DNA of 64,000 bases from Mesostigma viride (GCA_009746045.1 RPFO01000670.1:822454-886453); one strand, 5' to 3'. Shown: positions 1-9,850, counted from the stretch's first letter. Notes: generated by a model from the letters alone, not told the origin. Program-made: numbers and translations.

Positions 1-1056
1 GCAACGGCAGCGCCTGACCTCCTGGACCCCAGCAGCCCTTTGCCCTTCGTCACCGCCATCCAGGAGGCCTATGCTGAGATCCAGCAGGCCTGTTCTCCCG
101 TCCGTGCCGCTCAGGCGGTACAGCGCCACCTCCCTCGCGGCACTCCCTCGGTCGCCTCCGTTCAATCTCCCGCCGCATTCCCTGCTCGCGTCATCGATAA
201 ACACCAGAAAACCTACGCGGGTATTCTGCACACGGCTGATTGGATTGCTCTTTTCGCGGACCTCAACGCCCAGGGACGTGCGTGGCTGTTCTCGCTTTCC
301 TTGCGGAGTGTGGGCTCGGCGTACCTTCGTGCTCTTCCCATGGCCCCCCCATTCGCCTTGGCTCCCAGCCACTACTCGGTGGCGCTCCGGCACCAGCTAT
401 TTGCCCCGCAGCCTCTTGTTCCGGCCGGGCGGCCTTGTGGTAGCTGTGGGCAGCCGCTGGATCCCACGGGGACTCACTACCTTGCCTGCATGGGGGGCCA
501 ACAGAATCAGAATTGGTATTTGTATTTGCACACTGTCCTCCTGACGGTGGTGCTCGCCATGATTCGGTCGGTTTTCCCCCACGCGAACATCCGGTCCGAG
601 GATGCGGATGGCGCTGCCTTCTATTCCCCCAACCACCGGCCTGACATCGTGGTGCTGGACTTTGAGGGGGGTGGCCGGCATCTGCTTATTGACGTTTCGG
701 TGGCGCGGCCCTTGGCTCTTAGCCACGTGGCTGGGGCCTCCCTCACGGCAGGTTACACGGCGGACCGGGCGGAGCGGGCCAAGCTCCTGGCCTACGGCGA
801 CGTCGGGCACCATCGTGTGGTGCCCTTTGTCCTGGAGGAGTTTGGGGCCATGGGGCCCCTGACCTCCGCCTTCTTCAAGGAGTGTTGCCGGCTCCGGGAG
901 GACCGGCTGGACCTGGAGGGCCAGCGGGCCCCATGGTCGGCGCGGACCTGGACGTCATATTGGCGTCAGCGCTTGTCGGTGGCGCTGACTCGGGCCATGG
1001 CTGACATCATGCTCCGCCGTACGCGGGCTGATTTTGCGGTGCAGCAGGGCTATTAG
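1..1056 (+). CDS. LINE family A, copy A1: C-terminal part of RT/RLE polyprotein
   Basis: The frame is open from base 1 to the TAG at 1054-1056, so the gene enters from outside the window. It encodes the region after the reverse transcriptase of the long ORF seen in A3 (about 61,810-62,864). A CCHC knuckle (CGSCG...THYLAC, about bases 432-492) is followed by the nuclease core RPDIVVLD...LLIDVSV (about 640-700). This is the CCHC plus PD-(D/E)XK arrangement of restriction-like endonucleases that nick target DNA for target-primed reverse transcription in R2/CRE/NeSL-type LINEs. Unlike A2 and A3, this copy has no frameshift: it keeps the full G run near 665 where A3 has lost one G. The family assignment is firm. 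The exact clade is not decided. Confidence 0.85.
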   Translation, partial: ATAAPDLLDPSSPLPFVTAIQEAYAEIQQACSPVRAAQAVQRHLPRGTPSVASVQSPAAFPARVIDKHQKTYAGILHTADWIALFADLNAQGRAWLFSLSLRSVGSAYLRALPMAPPFALAPSHYSVALRHQLFAPQPLVPAGRPCGSCGQPLDPTGTHYLACMGGQQNQNWYLYLHTVLLTVVLAMIRSVFPHANIRSEDADGAAFYSPNHRPDIVVLDFEGGGRHLLIDVSVARPLALSHVAGASLTAGYTADRAERAKLLAYGDVGHHRVVPFVLEEFGAMGPLTSAFFKECCRLREDRLDLEGQRAPWSARTWTSYWRQRLSVALTRAMADIMLRRTRADFAVQQGY

Positions 1057-1262
1057 GTTCCTCCCGTTAGGCGTTTCCATTGGTCTTATCGTAGTATAGA
1101 GCTTTGACATGGCTCTGTATATAGGTTTATAGCTGGGCGTTTGCTTTGGTTTGAGTGATTTCACTCTGCTGTAAGTAATTATATTTTTAATATATGTGGC
1201 TTTATATTGGTTATGTTTACTTGGGTGCCTTCACTTTGATGCAAGTAATTATATATTTTAAT
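1057..1262 (+). other. LINE A1 3' UTR and TA-rich tail
   Basis: About 205 bp follow the stop codon and match the 3' ends of A3 (62,867-63,078) and, reversed, of A2 and A4. The end holds two imperfect copies of an AAGTAATTATAT...TTAATATAT block. The tail then runs without a gap into the inverted 3' end of LINE B1, so the two elements meet tail to tail in TA-rich sequence. Confidence 0.8.
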
Positions 1263-1477
1263 ATATATTCATTGAGAATGATAGATTACGGAGGTGAGAT
1301 AGGCATGCAACATAAGGAAAAACCCGAGAACTGGGAGAATAACCCTGAAGAAATTAATAGTAATCTGACACAGACATCCAAGGATCACGCCAGCGGCACA
1401 AGGTACAACTAACTATACATCACAAAACTACACGCAGCAACAGCGCTGCCGGCCCACCATGCAGGCCTGGAAGGAAT

Positions 1478-4400
1478 CTAGACCGCATGGGTCGCGACAA
1501 AGTCGGCCCGGGTGCGGCGGAATAACACATCAGCCACGGTGCGAGTGAGGGCGAGTGACAGACGCTGCCGCCAATACGAGGACCACGTGCGGGCCGACCA
1601 CGGGGCGGTCTGACCCTCGAGGTCGAGGCGGTCTTCACGGCGCTGGCAGCACTCGTGGAAAAACTCCGCTGTCTTGGGGCCCATGGCCCCGAACTCCTCA
1701 AGGACAAAGGGGATGACCCGGTGGGGCCCCACATTGCCGTAGGAGGCAAACTTGTCGCGCTCAGCCACAGCGGCAGCAGCGCCGGCATCCACAGCCGCCC
1801 GGAGGATGTGGCGACCGGAAAGCGGCCGAGCCACGGAGACATCGATGAGCAGGTGGCAACCCTGCCCGTCGTAGTCAAGCACGGTAATGTCGGGGCGGTG
1901 GTTGGGTGAGTAGAGGGCGGCCCCATCCGCGTCCTCGCACTTGATGGTGGAGTGGGGAAAGACCGACCGAACCATGGCACACACCACCCGGAGGAGAGCG
2001 GTATGGAGATAGAGGAACCAGTTCTGGTTCTGCTGGCCACCCATGCACGCGATGTAGTGCGTCCCAGTAGTATCCAGAGCAAGCCCGCAGCTGCCGCAGG
2101 ACGCACCCGCCGTGATGAGAGGTTGCGGGGCAAAGAGCTGGTGGCGGAGAGCGATGGCGTAAAGGGCCGGAACCAGTGTGAACAAAGGGCTCATGGGGAG
2201 GGCGCGCAGGAATGCGGACCCCACGCTCCCCTCAAGGGAAACGGAGTGAAGCCAAGCCTTCCCCTGATCGTTCAAGCTCGCATGCAGACCCATCCAGTCG
2301 GCACAGTGTAGTATACCCGCGTAGGTCTTTTGTTGTTTTTCATGAACGCAGGCAGGGAAGACACTAGGACTGACGACAGTGGACACGCCGGGCGTGCCCC
2401 GGGGCAGGCGACGGTGGACGGCCTGAGCGGGGCGGACGAGGTCGCAAGCCTGCTGGATCCCGAGGTAAGAATCCTGCACAGCCTGCACAAAGGGGAAGGG
2501 GGATGGGGTGACCAAGTCGGGAATGGCGCTGACGGCGCTGGGGACCAACCGGCGGATCTCCGCCCAGGCCTGAGCAACAGAGCCAAGGAAGGCGGCGGGG
2601 GCGAGGCGGGCGGCGCGGGTGAGCCCACACCCGCCCATGCGGCAGGGGAGGGTGGCCAAGCGCATGGAGTGAGCTGGCAGGCTAGGGCCGGGGAGGAGCA
2701 CCTGCAAGGCGGCCTGAATGCGCTCGTCATGGCCTTCCGCGGCAAGCCGCACCAAGTGGGGGGGAGCGCCACGGAGCCAGTGAACCACCCGCGGGTGGGC
2801 GCAAAACCACAGGAGGAGCCCTTTGGTCTGGGGGTCCTTGAGGCGCGCCCAAGTCTCAAGGACATGGGTGCGCTGTTCCACGGTGGCCCGGAGCTCCTCT
2901 TCGACGTAGTCAGGGTCACCCACAGGGACGCCCAGGCACGAGAAACCACGCGCCCGCGCCAATGCCCCCGGGATAGCCGCGGGGAAGCCAGAGCAGTCCC
3001 CCTGGGGCGAAAAGACTGCACACTTGGGGAGGGTGAGCCGAAGGTTGATGGCCGCCATGGCCACTTCAAGGGCAGCCAGGGCGGCAACCACAGCGTCGGC
3101 CGGGCCAAGGGCATGGATATCGTCCATGTAGGCGAGGAGCACGACATCCGGGTGCGCAGCGTGGACACCTTGGAGAGCCTTGTGCAGCGGGGCAGACAGG
3201 TAAAAGGGGCCGAGGGGGTCACCTTGCTGGGTTCCCGTGCGGGAAGCGATGTCGGCGAACGTCCCATCCTCCATGAGGAAGGAGAGTTGAGTGGGTTCGC
3301 CGTAGCAGGCTGCTGTCCACGCAAGAAGGTCAGGGAACGCCTCGCCGACGGCCTCAAAGATGCTAGCCTTGGTGACAGCATTGAACGCATTGTGGCAATC
3401 CACCTTCAGCGCCACATGGGTCGGATGCGTCTCGAGGTAGGCCTGAACTGTGTGCACGATGATGTCGCTGCCCCCTTTGGTGGCGACGCCAAGCTGGGCC
3501 GCGACGGACTCCTCAGTATCACTCCGGTTGGGGCAGAAGTAGGCGCGAAACTCGGGGGCCTTTTGGCGACAAATGACCTTACTCACCAGCTTGCGTAGGA
3601 CCTCGCCGCAAGCAATGGGACGAACGCGGCCAGCAGGCGGGGGGACGTCGTCTTTCAGGAGGGCAATGAGGCGTGCCCCAGCCAGCCAAGGGCGCGCCGC
3701 GGGGGCCAGGGACCCCGCGGCCAAGTCGGCGGCAGCCTCAAAGAGTGCGGTCGCCCCGCCATGGCCCGCCATCACGGAGAGGTGCTCGTAGCGCCAGCCT
3801 GAGGGGCCGGTGGAGGAGGCGTTCGGCAGATCCTTCAGCACAGCCGTGAAGATGTCCAGGTCCAGGACAATAGGCGGGGGCGGGGGGGTGGCCGGGGCGG
3901 GCACCGCAAAGGCCGGTTCGTCGGGGTGAAGGTCGCGCAAAGCCTGCAGGGTCGGGGGAGTGGAGGGAGCCAACGCGGTCAGTTCAAGCTTTTGCATGGC
4001 CCGGCTCAATTCACCTACCTTCACCAACCGCATGACGTCAGCTTCCACCCGGGCAAAGGAGGCGGCCCCCGACACCCGGGTGGAGGCCGGAGGCTGCAGC
4101 GCCCACAGCCCTTCCCAATCCCCGAGGAGGAACCGCCGGCAGCGAGCGATGACCGCACCCTGTACGCCACGCACGCCCCGCTCCAACGGCGCTAAGAGGA
4201 GCCGGGGGGTGACGAGAAACAGCTTGTGGCCGAGTTCGTCGAGAGGGTGACTATGCATCCGGGCCAGGGAAAGCAGGGCGCAGCGCGTAAACAAGCTCCG
4301 GGCGCGGTGAGGGACGTCCGGGAGCGTCATGCAAGGGTTGCGCGCACAGGCGGCAAAAGGGAGCGTGGCCAGGAATGCCCAGCCTGCCGAGAGGTCCCCC

Positions 4401-5398
4401 GGATCGCTCGTACCCTGCGATGCCGGTGGAGGGGCAGGGGCCGACCGAGGGGCCGCCCCGGACCGGGAGGCCGGTGCGGCCGCCGGGCCGCCGGGCAGGC
4501 CGTTCTGGGGGGTTTGGCGGCGGCACTGCCGCTCATGCTGGTACCGCCCGTGGATCGAAAAAATCCGCTGGCAATGGGCTGCCGGGCAGCGGTAGCAGTC
4601 CATGGCGCGCATGGCGGCCTCCGTGATGTGGGGGTGGGAAGCCCGAATGTGCACCAGCAACGAATTCCGGTTGGGCAGGCGCGCGCCACACGGGTCACCA
4701 AGGGGACCATCGACTTGGCAATAATGGAAGCCATCTGAGGGGGTGCGCCCACCCGGTTGGGCCGGCCCGGGTCGAGAGGGGGAGGGGTCGGGAGCACCCT
4801 CAGCCAGAGGAACTACAGCTGCAGCGGAACCCAGGGCGGGGCCGGCCGCCGGGCGGTCAGCAGGGCTCGTGGCAGCCGAGGACAAGACCGGCGCGGGGAC
4901 GGCCCCCACGGCCGGGAGGGGGGCGCTGGAGGAGGCAGCCAAGCCGGCGCGCGACCCACGACCACGCACAGGGGAGGCAGGTGTCGGGGCAGGCGCGTGG
5001 GACTGGCGGCGCACGGACACGGGCGAGGGCCCCAGCGGGAGAACGCCAGGAGGCAAGGGGGAAAGGACCGCGGCCCGGCAAAGGGGGCAGGTGGCGGAGG
5101 TCGTGTGCAAGCTCGTGGCGATGCAAGCTTGATGGAAGACGTGGCCGCAAGCAGGGAGGCGGCAGAGACCGTCACCAGGGCGAGGCAGGTCCAAGCAGAT
5201 GGGGCAGGAGGGGCCGCTGGCAGTGACATCCACCAAGTGGGCCGGCCCGTAGTGGGCGGGCGCCGCGTCCCACCCCAGCTCCCAGCTCGGCAGTCGGGCG
5301 ATCTCATCGGCGGAGAGAAGACGGCGGCGCGGACCAGCAGGGTGCCAGACATGGGGGATGCCCGCAAGCTCGAGCACATCGTGCAAGATGGCGGGCAC
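1478..5398 (-). CDS. LINE B1 polyprotein, RING-H2 / C2H2 / reverse transcriptase / RLE part
   Basis: 1,306 residues. A RING-H2 finger lies at about 65-107 (CPIC, then CGHVFHQAC, then CPLC; full C3H2C3 ligand set), the type used by E3 ubiquitin ligases. Two C2H2-like fingers follow at 227-292, probably for nucleic-acid binding. The reverse transcriptase spans about 570-810 with TGTQQGDPLG and the catalytic YMDD at 757-760. The C-terminus has a CCHC knuckle (1101-1119) and a PD-x15-D nuclease core (P1169, D1170, D1186) typical of restriction-like endonucleases, so the element should prime reverse transcription at its own nick. The first Met is just after the end of the upstream frame. In family A the two parts are one continuous frame, so the break here, next to a 9-C run near 5,430, is probably an indel rather than a gene boundary. 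Domain calls are firm; ubiquitin-ligase activity is inference. Confidence 0.88.
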   Translation of the reverse strand: MPAILHDVLELAGIPHVWHPAGPRRRLLSADEIARLPSWELGWDAAPAHYGPAHLVDVTASGPSCPICLDLPRPGDGLCRLPACGHVFHQACIATSLHTTSATCPLCRAAVLSPLPPGVLPLGPSPVSVRRQSHAPAPTPASPVRGRGSRAGLAASSSAPLPAVGAVPAPVLSSAATSPADRPAAGPALGSAAAVVPLAEGAPDPSPSRPGPAQPGGRTPSDGFHYCQVDGPLGDPCGARLPNRNSLLVHIRASHPHITEAAMRAMDCYRCPAAHCQRIFSIHGRYQHERQCRRQTPQNGLPGGPAAAPASRSGAAPRSAPAPPPASQGTSDPGDLSAGWAFLATLPFAACARNPCMTLPDVPHRARSLFTRCALLSLARMHSHPLDELGHKLFLVTPRLLLAPLERGVRGVQGAVIARCRRFLLGDWEGLWALQPPASTRVSGAASFARVEADVMRLVKVGELSRAMQKLELTALAPSTPPTLQALRDLHPDEPAFAVPAPATPPPPPIVLDLDIFTAVLKDLPNASSTGPSGWRYEHLSVMAGHGGATALFEAAADLAAGSLAPAARPWLAGARLIALLKDDVPPPAGRVRPIACGEVLRKLVSKVICRQKAPEFRAYFCPNRSDTEESVAAQLGVATKGGSDIIVHTVQAYLETHPTHVALKVDCHNAFNAVTKASIFEAVGEAFPDLLAWTAACYGEPTQLSFLMEDGTFADIASRTGTQQGDPLGPFYLSAPLHKALQGVHAAHPDVVLLAYMDDIHALGPADAVVAALAALEVAMAAINLRLTLPKCAVFSPQGDCSGFPAAIPGALARARGFSCLGVPVGDPDYVEEELRATVEQRTHVLETWARLKDPQTKGLLLWFCAHPRVVHWLRGAPPHLVRLAAEGHDERIQAALQVLLPGPSLPAHSMRLATLPCRMGGCGLTRAARLAPAAFLGSVAQAWAEIRRLVPSAVSAIPDLVTPSPFPFVQAVQDSYLGIQQACDLVRPAQAVHRRLPRGTPGVSTVVSPSVFPACVHEKQQKTYAGILHCADWMGLHASLNDQGKAWLHSVSLEGSVGSAFLRALPMSPLFTLVPALYAIALRHQLFAPQPLITAGASCGSCGLALDTTGTHYIACMGGQQNQNWFLYLHTALLRVVCAMVRSVFPHSTIKCEDADGAALYSPNHRPDITVLDYDGQGCHLLIDVSVARPLSGRHILRAAVDAGAAAAVAERDKFASYGNVGPHRVIPFVLEEFGAMGPKTAEFFHECCQRREDRLDLEGQTAPWSARTWSSYWRQRLSLALTRTVADVLFRRTRADFVATHAV

Positions 5399-5412
5399 GG
5401 CCGCACCCGCGC

Positions 5413-6771
5413 TCAGCTCAAGAACACGCCCCCCCCCGCATCGTACAGAACCAGGTCGCCGGCGTGCACGGTGACAGGAGCCCCGAAGTCAACGCGCAGG
5501 CGGGCGGCTTGCGCTGGGGTGACCGCCGTAGTCAAGCGCCCGTGGGCCTGCGCAACAAGGCCGGCCGAGCCGGGCCCGGCAGAGGCAAGAAACGTGTGCA
5601 GCTGAGGGCGATCGAGCAAGGCGTGGTCGGTGGCCCCCCCAGCGAGATATGTCGCACGGGCGGCCTGCTGGGCCTGCACGGCAAGCCCTGTAGCAAAGAG
5701 CACCACCGCCTGCGCCACTTGAGCGTCCAGATTCAGGAGCCATTCTTGGCGCACCGCGGGCAGGTGCCAAGGCAGGCGGCCGCCGGCATGGTAGTCCTCG
5801 AGGACAAACCCCCAAAGCGTGGAGGCAAGGACAGGGGGGGAGGCTGCCTGCAGCATGTGCCGGACACGAACCACAAGGGCACTAAATTCAGGGGGCCGTG
5901 GGAGCGTAGGAAACGCCGCGTGCAAGCCGACAGCGTCCAACAGCAAGGGGCAATACAGCCAAGAGAACGTGGCGTGCCGGAGCGCGCTGACGCCCGCAAT
6001 GTTGGTGGGGGGCCAAACGGAGAAGTCGTGGGACCCAAGCGCGGCCGACCAGGGGCCCACCACAGGAGTCGCCGCAGGGTGTCCCACAGCCTCAGGGAGG
6101 AGAGCCGCCAGGGACCCCTCAAGCACAGGAGGACGCAGGTCAGTGGCCACCGCCGTGCTGGCCGGAGGTGGATCCCCAGAGCTAGGCGGGGCAGGGCCAG
6201 GGGACCCCGCGGAGGGGCCGGACGTGACGGCGCGGGGAGAGCGGGAGCACGGTGTGGAACCCTCCACGAGGGCCGCAAGGCCCAGGAGAGGGTCCAGCGA
6301 GGGGCTGCGGGAGGGGGCGCGGGCCGAATGGGATCCCGGGGTCGACACGGCCGCGCGTCGGGAGCCTAGGGACGGCCGAGGCGGGGCCACGCAATGAGGG
6401 CACGCCCAAGGACCCGGGGGAGGCAGCCGGAAGAGGGGCGGGACCAAGCAGCGCGTGTGCCAGCCGCATTGGCACGAATCACACACAAGGAGACGGGGGG
6501 CATCCTCACCACTGTGGCAGACCTCGCACACAAGCGAGAGTGGCACAGGGGCGCCACGACCGCCGTCGTCCAGGTCGCCCATCTCCTGCAGGTGCGCCGC
6601 GATGCGTAAGGACCGACGCGGCGCAGGGGCGCCACTAGGCAGCGCATCCCGCGCCCGGGAGGTGCGGCGTCGTGAAGGAGGCATGGGGGAGGTGCGTAAA
6701 ACAACGGAACCGGAAGCGCGGGGGGGAGAGCGAGATGCGGACGCGGGGGGTTTGGGGGGCGTGCCCCCCAA
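5413..6771 (-). CDS. LINE B1 N-terminal part with PHD finger
   Basis: 452 residues, Arg/Pro/Ser-rich at the start. Residues 82-127 form a PHD finger (CEVC, CDSC, GWHTRC, CPHC: C4HC3 order). PHD fingers usually read histone H3 tails, and some LINE ORF1 proteins (CR1/L2 groups) carry related fingers, so a role in chromatin targeting is plausible. Residues about 250-450 are a conserved unknown region also present in family A (about 58,390-58,960), where it is fused in frame to the RING part. The stop at 5,413 lies directly after the poly-C/G run near 5,430, so this is most likely the N-terminus of one polyprotein of about 1,760 residues. The start at 6,771 is the first Met after the G-rich leader. 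Confidence 0.75.
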   Translation of the reverse strand: MGGTPPKPPASASRSPPRASGSVVLRTSPMPPSRRRTSRARDALPSGAPAPRRSLRIAAHLQEMGDLDDGGRGAPVPLSLVCEVCHSGEDAPRLLVCDSCQCGWHTRCLVPPLFRLPPPGPWACPHCVAPPRPSLGSRRAAVSTPGSHSARAPSRSPSLDPLLGLAALVEGSTPCSRSPRAVTSGPSAGSPGPAPPSSGDPPPASTAVATDLRPPVLEGSLAALLPEAVGHPAATPVVGPWSAALGSHDFSVWPPTNIAGVSALRHATFSWLYCPLLLDAVGLHAAFPTLPRPPEFSALVVRVRHMLQAASPPVLASTLWGFVLEDYHAGGRLPWHLPAVRQEWLLNLDAQVAQAVVLFATGLAVQAQQAARATYLAGGATDHALLDRPQLHTFLASAGPGSAGLVAQAHGRLTTAVTPAQAARLRVDFGAPVTVHAGDLVLYDAGGGVFLS

Positions 6772-6830
6772 GCGGGGGGTTTGGGGGGCGGCAGCCCCCC
6801 AACGCGGGGCGGCCGCGGCCGCGCCCTCGG
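6735..6830 (-). promoter_or_regulatory. G6-T3-G6 leader of LINE B1
   Basis: Directly upstream of the B1 start codon are two near-identical units of about 36 bp, each with GGGGGGTTTGGGGGG on the plus strand followed by a C6 run. They can form hairpins and G-quadruplexes. The sequence then merges into the 230-bp array at a shared CTCGGCGCAGG. Position suggests a 5' UTR; a function is not shown. Confidence 0.45.
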
Positions 6831-8076
6831 CGCAGGTTTTTTCAGCTGTGCATGGAGAAAAAAACGTGTCTCAATCCAGGAACCCCCGTCGGTTCATCAT
6901 GTCAGCCTAGAAAACTGGAGCGGTGGAGCCACAACTAACGGGAAAGCCGCATTCAAATTCGCCTAGCCCACGGGTCACAATTGGCCGACAGGTAGATGCA
7001 GCCAGCCCCGGGCGTGTCGCAGACAGTAATCACTACGTAGGCCGCGGTGCCGCACCTCGGCGCAGGTTTTTTCAGCTGTGCATGGAGAAAAAAACGTGTC
7101 TCAATCCAGGAACCCCCGTCGGTTCATCATGTCAGCCTAGAAAACTGGAGCGGTGGAGCCACAACTAACGGGAAAGCCGCATTCAAATTCGCCTAGCCCA
7201 CGGGTCACAATTGGCCGACAGGTAGATGCAGCCAGCCCCGGGCGTGTCGCAGACAGTAATCACTACGTAGGCCGCGGTGCCGCACCTCGGCGCAGGTTTT
7301 TTCAGCTGTGCATGGAGAAAAAAACGTGTCTCAATCCAGGAACCCCCGTCGGTTCATCATGTCAGCCTAGAAAACTGGAGCGGTGGAGCCACAACTAACG
7401 GGAAAGCCGCATTCAAATTCGCCTAGCCCACGGGTCACAATTGGCCGACAGGTAGATGCAGCCAGCCCCGGGCGTGTCGCAGACAGTAATCACTACGTAG
7501 GCCGCGGTGCCGCACCTCGGCGCAGGTTTTTTCAGCTGTGCATGGAGAAAAAAACGTGTCTCAATCCAGGAACCCCCGTCGGTTCATCATGTCAGCCTAG
7601 AAAACTGGAGCGGTGGAGCCACAACTAACGGGAAAGCCGCATTCAAATTCGCCTAGCCCACGGGTCACAATTGGCCGACAGGTAGATGCAGCCAGCCCCG
7701 GGCGTGTCGCAGACAGTAATCACTACGTAGGCCGCGGTGCCGCACCTCGGCGCAGGTTTTTTCAGCTGTGCATGGAGAAAAAAACGTGTCTCAATCCAGG
7801 AACCCCCGTCGGTTCATCATGTCAGCCTAGAAAACTGGAGCGGTGGAGCCACAACTAACGGGAAAGCCGCATTCAAATTCGCCTAGCCCACGGGTCACAA
7901 TTGGCCGACAGGTAGATGCAGCCAGCCCCGGGCGTGTCGCAGACAGTAATCACTACTGTAGGCCGCGGTGCCGCACCTCGGCGCAGGTTTTTTCAGCTGT
8001 GCATGGAGAAAAAAACGTGTCTCAATCCAGGAACCCCCGTCGGTTCATCATGTCAGCCTAGAAAACTGGAGCGGTG
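6831..8076 (-). repeat. 230-bp tandem repeat, 5.4 copies, at the 5' end of LINE B1
   Basis: Units begin (CGCAGG) at 6,831, 7,061, 7,291, 7,521, 7,751 and 7,982; the last is cut at about 8,076. Copies are practically identical apart from a 1-base insertion near 7,956, so the array is young or homogenised. It lies between the 5' end of B1 and the 3' end of B2, both minus strand. Short ORFs of 81 residues recur in each unit only because the unit repeats; I do not treat them as genes. The array could be LINE promoter monomers, as in mouse L1, or an unrelated satellite used as a landing site. Confidence 0.9.
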
Positions 8077-9661
8077 CATTAATATATATATATTCATTGA
8101 GAATGATAGATTACGGAGGTGAGATAGGCATGCAACATAAGGAAAAACCCGAGAACTGGGAGAATAACCCTGAAGAAATTAATAGTAATCTGACACAGAC
8201 ATCCAAGGATCACGCCAGCGGCACAAGGTACAACTAACTATACATCACAAAACTACACGCAGCAACAGCGCTGCCGGCCCACCATGCAGGCCTGGAAGGA
8301 ATCTAGACCGCATGGGTCGCGACAAAGTCGGCCCGGGTGCGGCGGAATAACACATCAGCCACGGTGCGAGTGAGGGCGAGTGACAGACGCTGCCGCCAAT
8401 ACGAGGACCACGTGCGGGCCGACCACGGGGCGGTCTGACCCTCGAGGTCGAGGCGGTCTTCACGGCGCTGGCAGCACTCGTGGAAAAACTCCGCTGTCTT
8501 GGGGCCCATGGCCCCGAACTCCTCAAGGACAAAGGGGATGACCCGGTGGGGCCCCACATTGCCGTAGGAGGCAAACTTGTCGCGCTCAGCCACAGCGGCA
8601 GCAGCGCCGGCATCCACAGCCGCCCGGAGGATGTGGCGACCGGAAAGCGGCCGAGCCACGGAGACATCGATGAGCAGGTGGCAACCCTGCCCGTCGTAGT
8701 CAAGCACGGTAATGTCGGGGCGGTGGTTGGGTGAGTAGAGGGCGGCCCCATCCGCGTCCTCGCACTTAATGGTGGAGTGGGGAAAGACCGACCGAACCAT
8801 GGCACACACCACCCGGAGGAGAGCGGTATGGAGATAGAGGAACCAGTTCTGGTTCTGCTGGCCACCCATGCACGCGATGTAGTGCGTCCCAGTAGTATCC
8901 AGAGCAAGCCCGCAGCTGCCGCAGGACGCACCCGCCGTGATGAGAGGTTGCGGGGCAAAGAGCTGGTGGCGGAGAGCGATGGCGTAAAGGGCCGGAACCA
9001 GTGTGAACAAAGGGCTCATGGGGAGGGCGCGCAGGAATGCGGACCCCACGCTCCCCTCAAGGGAAACGGAGTGAAGCCAAGCCTTCCCCTGATCGTTCAA
9101 GCTCGCATGCAGACCCATCCAGTCGGCACAGTGTAGTATACCCGCGTAGGTCTTTTGTTGTTTTTCATGAACGCAGGCAGGGAAGACACTAGGACTGACG
9201 ACAGTGGACACGCCGGGCGTGCCCCGGGGCAGGCGACGGTGGACGGCCTGAGCGGGGCGGACGAGGTCGCAAGCCTGCTGGATCCCGAGGTAAGAATCCT
9301 GCACAGCCTGCACAAAGGGAAAGGGGGATGGGGTGACCAAGTCGGGAATGGCGCTGACGGCGCTGGGGACCAACCGGCGGATCTCCGCCCAGGCCTGAGC
9401 AACAGAGCCAAGGAAGGCGGCGGGGGCGAGGCGGGCGGCGCGGGTGAGCCCACACCCGCCCATGCGGCAGGGGAGGGTGGCCAAGCGCATGGAGTGAGCT
9501 GGCAGGCTAGGGCCGGGGAGGAGCACCTGCAAGGCGGCCTGAATGCGCTCGTCATGGCCTTCCGCGGCAAGCCGCACCAAGTGGGGGGGAGCGCCACGGA
9601 GCCAGTGAACCACCCGCGGGTGGGCGCAAAACCACAGGAGAAGCCCTTTGGTCTGGGGGTC
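8077..9661 (-). mobile_element. LINE family B, copy B2, 5'-truncated
   Basis: Near-identical to the 3' 1.57 kb of B1. Homology begins with the TA tail at 8,077 and stops at about 9,661, where the match to B1 position 2,838 is lost and an AT microsatellite begins. A 5' truncation like this is the usual result of incomplete target-primed reverse transcription. The 3' tail (ATTAATATATATATA) interrupts the sixth unit of the 230-bp array. Confidence 0.88.
8303..9661 (-). pseudogene. LINE B2 C-terminal polyprotein fragment (CCHC + RLE)
   Basis: Open frame from the truncation point to the stop at 8,303, the last 450 or so residues of the B polyprotein. It contains the CCHC knuckle and the RPDITVLD...LLIDVSV nuclease core but no reverse transcriptase, so it cannot be active alone. 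Only a few base changes separate it from B1 (for example at 8,767 and around 9,322), so the two copies are recent. Confidence 0.85.
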
Positions 9662-9663
9662 CT

Positions 9664-9850
9664 ATATATATGTGGCTGTGCATGCACGCAAATACTACAG
9701 TAGTATACAATTAATGCATGTAGTATGTTTGCATGCATGGTGCGATGCTATGTGAATATACTGAGCTGCATGTGACTACAGGTGTGTGACTCGTGGTGTG
9801 CATTAATTAATTAATTAACTGAATTAATTAATTAATATTAATTAATCTCG
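9664..9850. repeat. AT-rich microsatellite, (TTAA/ATTA)n
   Basis: TATATA and TGCATG words are followed by a run of ATTAATTAATTA at about 9,800-9,846. No coding signal. It marks the 5' truncation side of LINE B2. Confidence 0.7.

Larger units (their letters stand above)
1263..6830 (-). mobile_element. LINE family B, copy B1, near full length
   Basis: A non-LTR retrotransposon read on the minus strand: G-rich leader (6,830-6,772), polyprotein in two frames (6,771-5,413 and 5,398-1,478), 3' UTR and TA tail (1,477-1,263). The 3' 1.57 kb is almost identical to the truncated copy B2 (8,077-9,661), which fixes the 3' end. The 5' end runs into a 230-bp tandem array. Families A and B share the same domain plan but differ clearly in sequence. 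The PHD + RING-H2 + RT + RLE combination is described under the two coding entries. Confidence 0.85.

Noticed and set aside
2330-3598. 422-codon plus-strand frame opposite LINE B1
   Set aside because: Antisense shadow of the polyprotein in GC-rich sequence; no domain. The same holds for 60,549-62,198 (-).
6831-8076. 230-bp direct repeats as a CRISPR array or as a family of 81-residue genes
   Set aside because: Unit length and lack of unique spacers exclude CRISPR; the ORFs recur only because the unit does.
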